Of a stretch of DNA of 64,000 nucleotides, positions 35,381 to 45,145 are shown piece after piece. The notes under the pieces were generated by a model, which was not told the origin of the DNA, searched no databases, and saw only the letters and a program-made list of their open reading frames with translations. The translations under genes were made by a program, and so were the position numbers. Location: assembly GCA_018671895.1 (NCBI GenBank), contig JABHGV010000070.1, forward strand, positions 121,627 to 185,626, read 5' to 3'. The first letter of the stretch is position 1, and the number at the start of each line of letters is the position of its first letter. The stretch is from Rhodospirillaceae bacterium (lineage in GTDB: Bacteria > Pseudomonadota > Alphaproteobacteria > Rhodospirillales > JABHCV01).

Positions 35381-37750
35381 TTAAAGGACCGCTTCGCCGA
35401 CGTTGCCGATAAGAACCTCGCGGCGGCCGACCCTGTTCGCTTTGCTGACAACGCCTTCGCTTTCCATCTGTTCGATAATGCGTGCTGCGCGGTTATACCC
35501 TATTTGCAGATGACGTTGAATAAAACTGGTCGATGCCTTGCCTTCGCGGGCGATCAGCGCGACTGCCTCGTCGTACAACTCGTCGCCGGTCTGGCGACCG
35601 GAACCACCGCTTAAAGGAGCGGCGTCTTCGACGTCTTCGGTAACCTCGGTGATATAATCAGGTGCCGCTTGGGCGCGCAGATGTGAGACCACGTGCTCGA
35701 CTTCTTCGTCCGAGACGAACGGGCCATGGACGCGGGTGACGCGACCGCCTCCGGCCATGTACAGCATGTCGCCTTGGCCGAGAAGCTGTTCGGCCCCCTG
35801 TTCACCCAGGATCGTCCGGCTGTCGATTTTGGACGTTACCTGGAAACTGATGCGGGTCGGGAAGTTGGCCTTGATGGTACCAGTGATAACGTCGACAGAC
35901 GGACGTTGGGTCGCCATGATCATATGAATGCCCGCCGCGCGCGCCATTTGCGCCAGACGCTGAACGGCGGCTTCGATATCTTTTCCGGCGACCAGCATCA
36001 GGTCGGCCATTTCATCGACGACGACGACGATAAACGGCAGCGGCTCCATCGACAGCGGCTGGTCTTCCATCACTGGCTTGCCGTCATCATCGAAGCCGGT
36101 CTGTACGCGGCGCGTCAGCTCTTCACCCTTCTTCACCGCTTCGGCCAGTCGGTTGTTGTATCCGGCTATGTTACGCACACCCAGTTGCGACATGGCGCGG
36201 TAGCGGTCTTCCATTTCCCTGACCGCCCACTTCAGTGCCATCACCGCCTTGGCAGGCTCGGTGACAACCGGCGTCAGCAAATGCGGAATGCCCTCATAGA
36301 CAGACAGTTCCAGCATCTTCGGGTCGATCATAATGAATTTGCAGGTGTCCGGCCCCATTTGGTAGAGCAGCGACAGGATCATCGTGTTGATGCCGACCGA
36401 TTTACCGGAACCGGTGGTGCCAGCAATCAGCAGATGCGGCATGCGGGCCAGATCGACGGTAACGGGAACGCCGCCAATGTCTTTGCCCAGTGCCAGGTTC
36501 AGCTTGCCGGACGTCCGCTCAAACGGTTCAGAGCCCAGCAGTTCACGCAGGTAAACCATTTCGCGGTCAACGTTCGGCAGTTCGATGCCGATGACGTTGC
36601 GGCCGGGAACGACGGCGACGCGCACGGAAACAGCGCTCATTGATCTTGCGATGTCATCGGAAAGCCCGATCACGCGTGATGTCTTGGTGCCCGGCGCCGG
36701 CTCCAGTTCGTACAAGGTAACGACGGGGCCGGGGCGAACCTTGGTAATTTCGCCGCGAACGCCGAAATCGTCGAGTACGGTCTCCAGCATGCGGGCATTC
36801 TTTTGCAGCGAGTCCTTGTTGACCTTGTCACCACCACGATTGCTTGGCGGTGATTCCAGCAACTCTTGCGGCGGCAGGTCGAAACCTTCGCCGGGAACCA
36901 GATCAAGACTGCGCTGGCGTTGTGCGCTGGCTTTGCGCCCGGTTTTCGGCTTCGGGCTTTTGGCAGCGACCTTCGGGGCGGCGGTCTTTTTGGCCTTGCG
37001 CGGTGCGCGGACGGGTTTTTCGACCGGCTCGTTCAGGCGTTCCGGGATGGCTGGTGCGAACCGGTTCACGAATCCAAGCACGGCGTTAATGCCCGTGCGG
37101 GCAACATCATGCACCCGGGCGGCGTGGCCACTTATCCATTGGCCAAACTGTTTCCATTCCGCAAGACTCAACCCCAACACGGTGAGCAGGGCTGCGATGC
37201 CTGGAACGGCGGCGGCAAGCGCCACCATCCAGGGCTTCACCGTCCAGTCCAATCCAAGGGCCAGAATTGCCTCGGCGACGAGTGCCGTCGAGCGTTCAAG
37301 CATAACCGTTCCGGCGACGCCGCCAAGGCGGGTTGCCAGCGGCCAGTCAGACGGAATGGCGAGCGCACTCATGGACAGGGACAGCAACATCAGGCAGATC
37401 AGCATCAGGCAGATCCTGAGCCAGACATATCGGGGCGGGTTCTTGCGCAGGGTTTGGACCCCCCAGACGCCAAGTATCAGTCCGGGCAAGACGCCAGCGA
37501 GGCCGATGGTTTGCAGCATAAGGTCGGCGGTAATGGAACCGGGTATCCCAAAGGGGTTGCGGGCCTCGCCCGCCGCCGCGCTGTTCAGGGACGGGTCGCC
37601 CGGCGAATAACCCAAAAGCGATAGAATAAGAAAGGCCGCGGCAGCGACGAGCAGCAGCCCGACACCTTCGCTGAAGCGGCGACGCAGAAATTCAGTAGCG
37701 CCGGTCGGCAGGATTGCGCCGGACCCGGCAGTGGTAACCGTTGGAGCCAT
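35381..37750 (-). CDS. ftsK: DNA translocase FtsK
   Basis: A 789-residue protein. Four or five N-terminal membrane helices (about 20-190) are followed by a short Lys/Pro/Ala linker (KAKKTAAPKVAAKSPKPKTG), the motor with GTTGSGKSVGINTMILSLLY, and a C-terminal winged-helix gamma domain (ASTSFIQRHLQIGYNRAARIIEQME) that reads KOPS. It pumps DNA at the septum to resolve terminus dimers with XerCD. The linker is short compared with E. coli FtsK, as is usual for this class. Confidence 0.96.
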   Translation of the reverse strand: MAPTVTTAGSGAILPTGATEFLRRRFSEGVGLLLVAAAAFLILSLLGYSPGDPSLNSAAAGEARNPFGIPGSITADLMLQTIGLAGVLPGLILGVWGVQTLRKNPPRYVWLRICLMLICLMLLSLSMSALAIPSDWPLATRLGGVAGTVMLERSTALVAEAILALGLDWTVKPWMVALAAAVPGIAALLTVLGLSLAEWKQFGQWISGHAARVHDVARTGINAVLGFVNRFAPAIPERLNEPVEKPVRAPRKAKKTAAPKVAAKSPKPKTGRKASAQRQRSLDLVPGEGFDLPPQELLESPPSNRGGDKVNKDSLQKNARMLETVLDDFGVRGEITKVRPGPVVTLYELEPAPGTKTSRVIGLSDDIARSMSAVSVRVAVVPGRNVIGIELPNVDREMVYLRELLGSEPFERTSGKLNLALGKDIGGVPVTVDLARMPHLLIAGTTGSGKSVGINTMILSLLYQMGPDTCKFIMIDPKMLELSVYEGIPHLLTPVVTEPAKAVMALKWAVREMEDRYRAMSQLGVRNIAGYNNRLAEAVKKGEELTRRVQTGFDDDGKPVMEDQPLSMEPLPFIVVVVDEMADLMLVAGKDIEAAVQRLAQMARAAGIHMIMATQRPSVDVITGTIKANFPTRISFQVTSKIDSRTILGEQGAEQLLGQGDMLYMAGGGRVTRVHGPFVSDEEVEHVVSHLRAQAAPDYITEVTEDVEDAAPLSGGSGRQTGDELYDEAVALIAREGKASTSFIQRHLQIGYNRAARIIEQMESEGVVSKANRVGRREVLIGNVGEAVL

Positions 37751-37785
37751 ACTTAAAGGTCTACGACACCAACGTTTACAAGACC

Positions 37786-38994
37786 TTAACGAAGAACCTT
37801 GAGAACCCTGTTCAGGGCGTCTTCGGTGACATCTGGCGAATGAACGAGGGCAAGGCGGATGAAGTCATCGCCGGGGCTGGTTCCATCCTCGGCAACCCGC
37901 GACAAAAAGGCCCCGGGCAGAACCCGCAAGGCGGCCTCGGCCCACAGTCGTTTCGCAACCACTTCGCCGCCGCCGTACTCAGACACATCAAGCCACAAAA
38001 AGAAGCCGCCCGCCGGGCGCTTGAACCCAAAGCGGGTTCCGAGAAGCCTTTCGGCAAGATCGAACTTGGCTTGATAGAGGGCGCGATTTTCTGCCACGTG
38101 GGCATCGTCGGACCAAAGCGCGGTGGACGCGGCCATGATCGGCAGCGGCATTGTCGCGGCGCCATAATTGCGAAACAGCCGGAACCGGGCGATCAGGCTG
38201 GCATCCCCGGCAACGAAGCCCGATCGCAATCCCGGTGCGCTGGATCGCTTGGACAAAGACTGGAATATCAAAACGTTGTCGAAGTTTCCTCCATCTTCGC
38301 TGCAAACCTCGGCGGCCCCGGCAGGCGGCTCGCGATCATAGATCTCTGAGTAACATTCATCCATGGCGAGAACGAAACGATGGGTTCGGGCAAGGTCAAT
38401 CGCCCGGCTGATATAGCTTTTCGAGGCAACGGCCCCTTCCGGATTGGATGGCGTGCACAGATACATCAGGGCGCACCGGCTTAAGATTTGTTCGTCTATC
38501 GCTTCAAGATCGGGCAGGAAGCCGTTGGCAGCAGTCGCTTCCAGTGCAACCGCCTCGGCCCCGGCAAGCGCGGCGGCTCCGGCATAGACATGATACATGG
38601 GGTTCGGGAACAGCACCGTTGCGTCGTCATCAGCCACCGCCAGAAGCGCCGCCATGAACAAGGCTTCGCGCGTACCGATGACGGGAAGGATCTGGGCGTC
38701 CGCATCGATGGCGTCATCAGGCAGGTTGAATCGTCGTTGCATCCATCCGGCGATGGCGGCGCGTAATTCAGGGGTGCCGTCGATGGGGGGATAGCGGCCC
38801 CACAAATCCTTGTTGGCGTTCAAGGTGTCGGTGATGGTGTCGGGCGGACTATGTTTCGGCTCGCCGATGGACAGGGTCAGCGGGTCCATATTATCGGGCG
38901 GCGAGACACCGTCGAGAAGACTGCGCAGCCGATCAAACGGATAATCGGTGAGACGGGCGAGGCCGGGATTGAGGGGTAGCGAGGGATGTTGCAT
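37786..38994 (-). CDS. Class I/II PLP-dependent aminotransferase
   Basis: A 402-residue fold-type I aminotransferase. The PLP lysine lies in FQSLSKRSSAPGLRSGFVAGD, with YLCTPSNPEGAV and MDECYSEIYD forming the cofactor pocket. The N-terminus (LNPGLARLTDYPFDRLRSLL, LSIGEPKHSPP) resembles DapC-type succinyldiaminopimelate aminotransferases, which would put it in lysine and peptidoglycan precursor synthesis. No dap gene is adjacent, so the substrate is tentative. It is 35 nt upstream of ftsK on the same strand. Confidence 0.85.
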   Translation of the reverse strand: MQHPSLPLNPGLARLTDYPFDRLRSLLDGVSPPDNMDPLTLSIGEPKHSPPDTITDTLNANKDLWGRYPPIDGTPELRAAIAGWMQRRFNLPDDAIDADAQILPVIGTREALFMAALLAVADDDATVLFPNPMYHVYAGAAALAGAEAVALEATAANGFLPDLEAIDEQILSRCALMYLCTPSNPEGAVASKSYISRAIDLARTHRFVLAMDECYSEIYDREPPAGAAEVCSEDGGNFDNVLIFQSLSKRSSAPGLRSGFVAGDASLIARFRLFRNYGAATMPLPIMAASTALWSDDAHVAENRALYQAKFDLAERLLGTRFGFKRPAGGFFLWLDVSEYGGGEVVAKRLWAEAALRVLPGAFLSRVAEDGTSPGDDFIRLALVHSPDVTEDALNRVLKVLR

Positions 38995-39027
38995 GGACGG
39001 GATAGTAGCCGCCCATGCAGCTTTTCC

Positions 39028-40257
39028 TCAACCCCTCACGTCTTCTTCCGGATAGGCACCGACGGAATGGATCGACAGGTCGGCGCCCTGGAATTCTTCT
39101 TCCTGGGTCAAGCGAATTCCCAGCGCTGCCTTAAGCGCACCATAGACGATAAACCCGGCGATACCGGCAAAGGCGATACCGATCAGAGAGCCGACCAGTT
39201 GTGCGACAAATGTCACGCCGCCCAGACCGCCCAATGTCTCAAGGCCGAAGATTCCAGCCGCGATACCACCCCACAGACCGCACATGCCGTGCAGCGGCCA
39301 GACACCCAGAACATCATCGACTTTCCAGTTTTTCTGACATTGGATGAAGCCCCAGACGAACAGCGCCCCGGCAATGGCCCCGGTCAGCAATGCCCCGATG
39401 GGGTGCATGATGTCAGACCCGGCACAAACCGCGACCAGCCCGGCCAGGGCTCCGTTGTGCACAAAGCCGGGGTCATTGCGTCCAGCGACAAGCGCCGCCA
39501 GAACGCCGCCGACCATGGCCATGAGCGAATTCATGGCGACCAATCCGCTGACGCCTTCCAGACCTTGGGCGCTCATCACATTAAAGCCGAACCAGCCGAC
39601 GCAGAGAATCCAGCTGCCGAGCGCCAGGAACGGAATGTTCGATGACGGAATGCCAACCATGGTGCCGTCGGCCTTGTAGCGGCCCATCCGCGCCCCCAGC
39701 ATGACGACCGCGCCAAGCGCCAGCCAGCCGCCGACAGCATGGACGACGATGGAGCCGGCGAAATCATGGAAGCCGGCACCGAAGCTGGCTTCCATCCAGC
39801 CCTGAAAATCAAACTTCGAGCCCCAGACCATGCCTTCGAAGGTTGGATAGACGATGCCGACAATGACCGCGGTGGCGATAAGCTGCGGCCAGAACTTGGC
39901 GCGCTCTGCGATACCGCCCGAGATAATCGCCGGAATGGCGGCGGCAAAGGTCATCAGGAAGAAGAACTTGACCAGGTCGTATCCGCTGGCGGCGAAAGCA
40001 AAGCCCTCGCCACTGCCACCAACAAGGTCTTTGGCGGAATACAGGAAGTTAACGCCATAGGCGACGCTGTAGCCGATGAAGAAATAAACGACCGTTGACA
40101 TGGACAGGTCGACGAGAATTTTGACCAGGGCGTTGACCTGGTTTTTACGGCGCACGGTGCCGACTTCCAGAAAGGCAAAGCCTGAATGCATGGCGAGCAC
40201 CATGACCGCACCCATGAGCACGAAAAAGACATCCGCGCCTGATTTAATGGCATCCAT
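39028..40257 (-). CDS. amtB: Ammonium transporter (first paralogue)
   Basis: About 409 residues from ATG 40257, which has GGGGAG at the right distance; ATG 40263 is too close to it. An 11-helix Amt/MEP channel (ADVFFVLMGAVMVLAMHSGFAF; FHDFAGSIVVHAVGGWLALGA, with the pore histidine; GLVAVCAGSDIMHP). It starts without a cleavable signal. It differs clearly from the second paralogue at 40523-41857. It has its own sigma-54-type promoter and upstream NtrC-like sites, so it should be induced by nitrogen limitation. Confidence 0.93.
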   Translation of the reverse strand: MDAIKSGADVFFVLMGAVMVLAMHSGFAFLEVGTVRRKNQVNALVKILVDLSMSTVVYFFIGYSVAYGVNFLYSAKDLVGGSGEGFAFAASGYDLVKFFFLMTFAAAIPAIISGGIAERAKFWPQLIATAVIVGIVYPTFEGMVWGSKFDFQGWMEASFGAGFHDFAGSIVVHAVGGWLALGAVVMLGARMGRYKADGTMVGIPSSNIPFLALGSWILCVGWFGFNVMSAQGLEGVSGLVAMNSLMAMVGGVLAALVAGRNDPGFVHNGALAGLVAVCAGSDIMHPIGALLTGAIAGALFVWGFIQCQKNWKVDDVLGVWPLHGMCGLWGGIAAGIFGLETLGGLGGVTFVAQLVGSLIGIAFAGIAGFIVYGALKAALGIRLTQEEEFQGADLSIHSVGAYPEEDVRG

Positions 40258-40313
40258 TTTCATCTCCCCAGATAAAAAATCGCGTGTGACCAAAGAATAT
40301 GCCCCGCGTTATT

Positions 40314-40328
40314 ACAATAAGCATGCCA
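40314..40328 (-). promoter_or_regulatory. Sigma-54-type promoter of amtB (first paralogue)
   Basis: Minus strand TGGCAT-GCTTA-TTGT: the -24 GG and -12 TTG match the TGGCAC-N5-TTGC consensus with two deviations. The surrounding ATTACAA-N5-RTGCCAG (plus strand) is shared with the glnK promoter. The start codon is about 57 nt downstream. Confidence 0.7.
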
Positions 40329-40416
40329 GAGCCGTAGATTCCGCCGAACCACTTGAAATTCAAGCAGGAACCAATGATATGACGATCCCGGAACAAACCC
40401 AGACGAGGAGGAATTC

Positions 40417-40461
40417 GCCTGTTATTCAGGCAGCATCGACGATTGCGCTTAAAATTTAGGC
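40417..40461. promoter_or_regulatory. Tandem NtrC-like enhancer sites upstream of amtB
   Basis: GCCTGTTATTCAGGC (40417-40431) and GCTTAAAATTTAGGC (40447-40461) are 15-bp dyads with the GC-N11-GC layout of NtrC sites, 30 bp centre to centre. They lie roughly 90-130 bp upstream of the sigma-54 promoter, the usual enhancer range. The same arrangement recurs upstream of glnK. Confidence 0.6.
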
Positions 40462-40469
40462 AAAATAAA

Positions 40470-40495
40470 CCCCCGGACGGAAAACCGTCCGGGGG
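40470..40495 (-). terminator. Terminator of the glnK-amtB operon
   Basis: CCCCCGGACGG pairs perfectly over 11 bp with CCGTCCGGGGG around an AAAA loop. Read leftward it is followed by TTTATTTTG. It lies about 28 nt past the amtB stop and separates the operon from the enhancers of the next gene. Confidence 0.85.
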
Positions 40496-40522
40496 TATGC
40501 TGAGAGAATTCCCGAGAGAAGC

Positions 40523-41857
40523 TTATACGGTCTGTGATCCCCTCCCGAATTCTGGATAAGCTTCCATGCCCAATTCGGCCTGATCGAGCCCGTTCATCTC
40601 GTCTTCTTCCGATACCCGGATGCCGATGGTCAGTTTCAGGGCGAACCAGAGGATCGTGCTGGCAACGACGGTGAAGGCACCAATCGCAACGACACCCGTT
40701 GCCTGAACAACGAAGCTGGCGTCGGCGTTGGTCAGCGGCACCGCCAGGGTGCCCCAGATACCGGCGCCCAGGTGGGTGGAGACAGCACCAACCACATCGT
40801 CGATCTTCAGCTTGTCGAGCAGCGGCACGACAAACACGACGATCGCACCACCAACAGCACCGATCAGCAACGACTGACCCAGGCTCGGCGTATCAGGACC
40901 GGCAGTAATGCTGACCAGACCGGCAATGGCACCGTTCAGGGCCATGGACAGGTCGACCTTCTTGTAGATCAACTGGGTCAGGATCATCGCTGCCAGGACA
41001 CCGCCGACAGCGGCAATGTTTGTGTTGATGTAGATGGTCGAGATAGCGATGGCATCTGCCGCACTGCCCAGCGCCAACTGCGAGCCACCGTTAAAGCCGA
41101 ACCAGCCCAGCCACAAGATGAACGTGCCCAGCGTCGCCAACGGCAGGTTGGAACCCGGGAACGGATGCACTCCACCACCGGCAGGATATTTGCCCTTGCG
41201 CGCACCTAAAATGATGGCGCCGGTCAAAGCGGCCCAGCCGCCAACAGAGTGGACCAGGGTCGATCCAGCGAAATCGGCGAAACCCTTTTCGGCAAGCCAG
41301 CCGCCGCCCCACTGCCAGGAGCCGGTGATCGGATAAATGATCGCCGACAAACCGACAACAAAGACCAGAAACGGCCACAGCTTGATGCGCTCGGCGACGG
41401 TGCCCGATACGATCGAGGCCGCGGTTGCGACGAAGACCATCTGGAAGAACCAATCGGATTCAGCGGCGTACCCGGCATCAAATTTGCCAGCCAGCGCATC
41501 GGCGTTATCGCCGCTCCACAGGGCGAACGTTCCCATGAAGCCACCATCGACACCGGCGTACATCAGGTTGTAGCCAACCAGATAGAACATCAGTCCGGCA
41601 ACAGAGTAGAGCGCAATATTCTTCAGGCAGATGGTCGCCGTATTCTTGGCGCGAACAAGTCCGGATTCCAGCATCGCGAAACCGGCGGCCATGAACATCA
41701 CCAGGAAGCCGTGAACCAGGAACGAAAATGTGTTCAGAATGTATGCGGTTTCAGATTCCACGGCGGCTGAGGCCGATCCCGTGCCAAGCGCTGAAAGCAA
41801 AACCGCGCCGATACTTGCCAGTCCCGCAAAGCGTAATTTTTTAGCTATAAATTCCAT
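40523..41857 (-). CDS. amtB: Ammonium transporter (second paralogue, glnK-linked)
   Basis: A 444-residue Amt with a cleavable N-terminal signal (AGLASIGAVLLSALGTGSASA) as in E. coli AmtB, then 11 membrane helices. The pore histidines lie in FAGSTLVHSVGGWAALTGA and DVVGAVSTHLGAGIWGTLA. GlnK blocks this type of channel when nitrogen is plentiful. It starts 17 nt after the glnK stop, the classic glnK-amtB operon. The C-terminal tail (RVSEEDEMNGLDQAELGMEA) is the GlnK-responsive region. Confidence 0.95.
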   Translation of the reverse strand: MEFIAKKLRFAGLASIGAVLLSALGTGSASAAVESETAYILNTFSFLVHGFLVMFMAAGFAMLESGLVRAKNTATICLKNIALYSVAGLMFYLVGYNLMYAGVDGGFMGTFALWSGDNADALAGKFDAGYAAESDWFFQMVFVATAASIVSGTVAERIKLWPFLVFVVGLSAIIYPITGSWQWGGGWLAEKGFADFAGSTLVHSVGGWAALTGAIILGARKGKYPAGGGVHPFPGSNLPLATLGTFILWLGWFGFNGGSQLALGSAADAIAISTIYINTNIAAVGGVLAAMILTQLIYKKVDLSMALNGAIAGLVSITAGPDTPSLGQSLLIGAVGGAIVVFVVPLLDKLKIDDVVGAVSTHLGAGIWGTLAVPLTNADASFVVQATGVVAIGAFTVVASTILWFALKLTIGIRVSEEDEMNGLDQAELGMEAYPEFGRGSQTV

Positions 41858-41874
41858 TGTCTTGTTCCTTTGCC

Positions 41875-42255
<381 letters not shown>

Positions 42256-42344
42256 CTAATGGGACCGGTTGCCATAAGGACCCCTCGCGCCATAAACTGA
42301 CGTGATAAAAAGGCCCGCTGAATGAACTTCTGTGCACTTCTATT

Positions 42345-42359
42345 ACAAGCCCCGTGCCA
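42345..42359 (-). promoter_or_regulatory. Sigma-54 promoter of glnK-amtB
   Basis: Minus strand TGGCAC-GGGGC-TTGT matches TGGCAC-N5-TTGC except for the last base. The start codon of glnK is about 130 nt downstream. Confidence 0.8.
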
Positions 42360-42448
42360 GTTTTAGGATTTCACTTGTAAATTAAGTTATTTCAGTTGGT
42401 TAATGGGAATGTTGTGGACTTTAGTTGAGGAAAGCGAACCCCATATTC

Positions 42449-42491
42449 GCCTAATATTTAGGCATATTAAAATAATGATTATTATTTAGGC
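42449..42491. promoter_or_regulatory. Tandem NtrC-like enhancer sites upstream of glnK
   Basis: GCCTAATATTTAGGC (42449-42463) is a perfect GC-N11-GC dyad. GATTATTATTTAGGC (42477-42491) is a degraded second one, 28 bp away centre to centre. They lie 90-130 bp upstream of the sigma-54 promoter and end 23 nt before the divergent hydroxylase gene, so they may affect both. The 42360-42448 stretch shows no other feature. Confidence 0.6.
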
Positions 42492-42514
42492 AAAATAGAG
42501 AAGGATTCCGGGAA

Positions 42515-43801
42515 ATGCCTCGGCGCGCTGCGAATAAAAATGAAGAAAACACTTCAAGTGATTGGAAAGCTGGGCGTTTTTCTGAGGCTAACCCCCTGAA
42601 GGCAGATGTGCTGATCGCCGGGGGCGGGCTGGTTGGGGGTACTCTGGCCTGTGCCCTGGCAATGGGTGGCTTTCGTGTTGCCGTTGTCGATTCACAAGAC
42701 CCCAAGGAAGGTCTGGACGCCGAATTCGACGGTCGTGCATCGGCAATCGCGCTCAGCTCGAAACGTGTACTCGACGGATTGGGGTTGTGGGCGCATATAG
42801 AGCCTGACGCAGGCCCTATTGGGGATATTCGCGTTTCGGATGGCGATTCGCTGTTTTTTCTGCATTACGACCACAAAGACATCGGTGACGAAGCGTTCGG
42901 CTACATGGTTGAAAACAGGACCCTGCGCCGTGCCCTGGCGGAACGATTTACCAGCCTGGACAATATTGCGCTGCTGGCTCCTGCGAGAGTTAAAGACCTT
43001 GATCGGACGCCCGGACAGGTGCGCGCGACCTTGGAAGACGGGCGTTGTATTGAAGCCGGATTGATCGTTGGTGCCGAGGGTCGCAACTCCCCGACCCGGG
43101 ATGCCGCCGGGATTAAACTGACCCGCTGGTCCTATCATCAGACAGGCATTGTTTGCACCGTCGCCCACGAGCATTCGCACGAAAATATCGCCCACGAGCA
43201 TTTCCTGCCCGCAGGACCGTTTGCCATCCTGCCGCTGCCGGGTAATCGGGCATCCATCGTGTGGACGGAAAAATCGGACCTGGCCCCGGCAATCATGGCG
43301 CTTGATAACGATGGTTTCTTAAGCGAATTGAAAACACGGTTCGGTGATTTTCTGGGCGATATAGAGGTCGTCGGCCCCCGCTGGGCCTATCCACTGTCAC
43401 TACAATATGCAGGGCGCGCCACCGATCAGCGGCTGGTGCTGGTCGGCGATGCGTCGCACGGCATGCACCCGATTGCCGGACAGGGACTGAATATGGGTCT
43501 GCGCGACGTGGCGGCGCTGGCAGAAGTCATGACCGACGCCAGACGGTTGGGGCTGGATCCTGGCGACGGAGTCATTCTGGATCAGTACGAGCGCTGGCGG
43601 CGGTTTGACAATACCTTGATGCTGGCGATGACGGATTTCCTGAACAGGCTGTTCTCGAACGATATCGAACCGGTCCGGCTGGCTCGGGATTTAGGCATGG
43701 CCGCAGTCAACAAGATACCGCCACTGAAAAAAGTGTTCATGCGCCACGCCATGGGCCTGGCTGGCGACCTGCCGAGATTGATGCGTGGCGAGACGCTTTA
43801 A
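42515..43801 (+). CDS. UbiH/UbiF/Coq6-family FAD monooxygenase
   Basis: A 428-residue flavoprotein hydroxylase. The N-terminal dinucleotide fold is ADVLIAGGGLVGGTLACALA (near residue 29), followed by the family motif FDGRASAIALS and the FAD site LVGDASHGMHPIAGQGLNMGLRDV. It probably adds a hydroxyl group to the ubiquinone ring; which ring position cannot be told. The first 28 residues are polar and unconserved. It is divergent from glnK and its stop overlaps the stop of the DUF971 gene by 4 nt. Confidence 0.92.
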   Translation: MPRRAANKNEENTSSDWKAGRFSEANPLKADVLIAGGGLVGGTLACALAMGGFRVAVVDSQDPKEGLDAEFDGRASAIALSSKRVLDGLGLWAHIEPDAGPIGDIRVSDGDSLFFLHYDHKDIGDEAFGYMVENRTLRRALAERFTSLDNIALLAPARVKDLDRTPGQVRATLEDGRCIEAGLIVGAEGRNSPTRDAAGIKLTRWSYHQTGIVCTVAHEHSHENIAHEHFLPAGPFAILPLPGNRASIVWTEKSDLAPAIMALDNDGFLSELKTRFGDFLGDIEVVGPRWAYPLSLQYAGRATDQRLVLVGDASHGMHPIAGQGLNMGLRDVAALAEVMTDARRLGLDPGDGVILDQYERWRRFDNTLMLAMTDFLNRLFSNDIEPVRLARDLGMAAVNKIPPLKKVFMRHAMGLAGDLPRLMRGETL

Positions 43802-44172
43802 GGGTCGCGCGAGAGACCTTTTTCTTCGAGCGCATCAAGGTAACCCTGCCACATGGCGTCCTGGTTTTTGCCAAAGTGATAGAGCGTGTCCCACGAATAG
43901 ATGCCAGTGTCGTGCAGATCATCGAACTTGATGCAGACGGCATAGTTGCCAACCGGCTCAACGCCGAGAATGCCAACGTGCTTGCGCCCGGCGATGACTG
44001 TCTTCTGGTCCGGGCTGTGGCCCTGAACTTCGGCAGACGGGCTTTCAACCCGAAGCAGCTCGGCAGGCAGGCTGAAGCTTTTGCCGTTATCGAAGTCGAC
44101 CTCGAGAATTTTTTCTTCCTGCTTCAGCCGGAACTCGGTCGGGCGGTGGGATTGGGAAAAGTTGTCATTCAT
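43798..44172 (-). CDS. DUF971 domain protein
   Basis: About 124 residues from ATG 44172 (MNDNFSQSHRPTEFRLKQ). The DUF971 domain (ILEVDFDNGKSFSLPAELLR, VEPVGNYAVCIKFDDLHDTGIYSWDTLYHFG) is also the N-terminal domain of gamma-butyrobetaine hydroxylase. Stand-alone forms are often linked to Fe-S or ubiquinone genes, but the function is unsettled. A longer reading to 44235 would overlap the Trm112 gene. Confidence 0.87.
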   Translation of the reverse strand: MNDNFSQSHRPTEFRLKQEEKILEVDFDNGKSFSLPAELLRVESPSAEVQGHSPDQKTVIAGRKHVGILGVEPVGNYAVCIKFDDLHDTGIYSWDTLYHFGKNQDAMWQGYLDALEEKGLSRDP

Positions 44173-44203
44173 AATGGGTATGTCGTTCCTGGGGTTGAAT
44201 AAT

Positions 44204-44392
44204 TTAAGCGTCGTCGAGCGAGCGGGCTTCGTCAATCAACATGATCGGAATGCCATCGCGAATGGGAAAAGCCAGACGTGCGTTATCGCTGACAAGCTCG
44301 GCTGCGCTTGCGTCATATGTCAGCGGCCCCTTTGTTAAGGGACAGACGAGAATCTCAAGCAGCTTCGGGTCGATGGATCGTTCGCTCATCAT
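44204..44392 (-). CDS. Trm112-family protein
   Basis: A 62-residue small protein ([39 protein letters not shown]), typical of bacterial YcaR/Trm112. In eukaryotes and archaea Trm112 activates several methyltransferases; in bacteria the role is less clear. The zinc cysteines are reduced to one (Cys in ILVCPL), as in many bacterial members. It lies between DUF971 and the Lon-N gene on the same strand. Confidence 0.9.
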   Translation of the reverse strand: MMSERSIDPKLLEILVCPLTKGPLTYDASAAELVSDNARLAFPIRDGIPIMLIDEARSLDDA

Positions 44393-44439
44393 GGTTTCCT
44401 ATGTAGGCTCTGATGAAAAAAAGACAATAGCAATTGACG

Positions 44440-45123
44440 TTAATGACGCGCATGACCGGTTGCGCCGGTATCGCCAAGCAGAGCCATTTCCAACAGCGAT
44501 GTTAAAAGTTCACCGCGCTCATAAACGCCGGGCGCAACCAGCAACGCCTGCTTTTCGCTGGGCTCGAACGGGCAAATCATCGAAAGCGATGTAACCAGCG
44601 CTTCATCGTCGGCGTCCTCAACGGCGTCCCAGTCAACTTCGATATCCTTCAGGCTGAAATAACGCCTGACGGTAGTCAACAGCTTCGAACGGTCGGCGAT
44701 ATCGGCGGTATCCTCGGTCGCGTCCTGAGGGTAAGGGCCGTAATCGGCGCGGACGCGACGATAGCCGTGCACCATATCCAGCTCTTCAACAATGCCGAAG
44801 CGACAGACACCTCTGAGGGCAATCATCATGCCGCCATCGGGTGTTTCATCGAAGCTGACAATGCGGCCTGCACAGCCGACACGATAGGTGTCGGCGTCAT
44901 CGGCCAGCGGGATGGAGGTGCCGGAATGCAGGTCAGAAAACGGCTGCACCATACCGATCATGCGACCGGCCCCAAGAGCGTCCTCAACCATGCTCAGGTA
45001 GCGTGGTTCGAAAATATTCAATGGCAGATGGCCATGCGGCAACAGCAGTACGCCGCCCAGCGGGAACACCGGCAAAACATCCGGCAGTTCTGGTTGCTTG
45101 AATTGTGTGTCGTCGTCGATCAC
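44440..45123 (-). CDS. Lon N-terminal (substrate-binding) domain protein
   Basis: A 227-residue protein made of a Lon substrate-binding domain (LPVFPLGGVLLLPHGHLPLNIFEPRYLSMVEDAL) without the AAA+ or protease parts. YRVGCAGRIVSFDETPDGG and ALRGVCRFGIVEEL are further signatures. Function is unknown. It may be an adaptor, and pairs with the thioredoxin-TPR gene in many alphaproteobacteria, as here (22 nt upstream). Confidence 0.9.
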   Translation of the reverse strand: MIDDDTQFKQPELPDVLPVFPLGGVLLLPHGHLPLNIFEPRYLSMVEDALGAGRMIGMVQPFSDLHSGTSIPLADDADTYRVGCAGRIVSFDETPDGGMMIALRGVCRFGIVEELDMVHGYRRVRADYGPYPQDATEDTADIADRSKLLTTVRRYFSLKDIEVDWDAVEDADDEALVTSLSMICPFEPSEKQALLVAPGVYERGELLTSLLEMALLGDTGATGHARH

Positions 45124-45145
45124 TACGAAAAGTCCTTAAAGCACT

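Noticed and set aside
35693..37624. Long rightward open frames (316, 341, 252 residues) opposite ftsK
   Set aside because: They are antisense to a certain gene, lack recognisable motifs and ribosome sites, and show the composition expected from reading GC-rich codons backwards.
42471..42483. AATAATGATTATT palindrome as a Fur box
   Set aside because: Short AT-only dyad inside an AT-rich enhancer region; it does not extend to a full Fur or Irr consensus and the downstream gene is not iron related.
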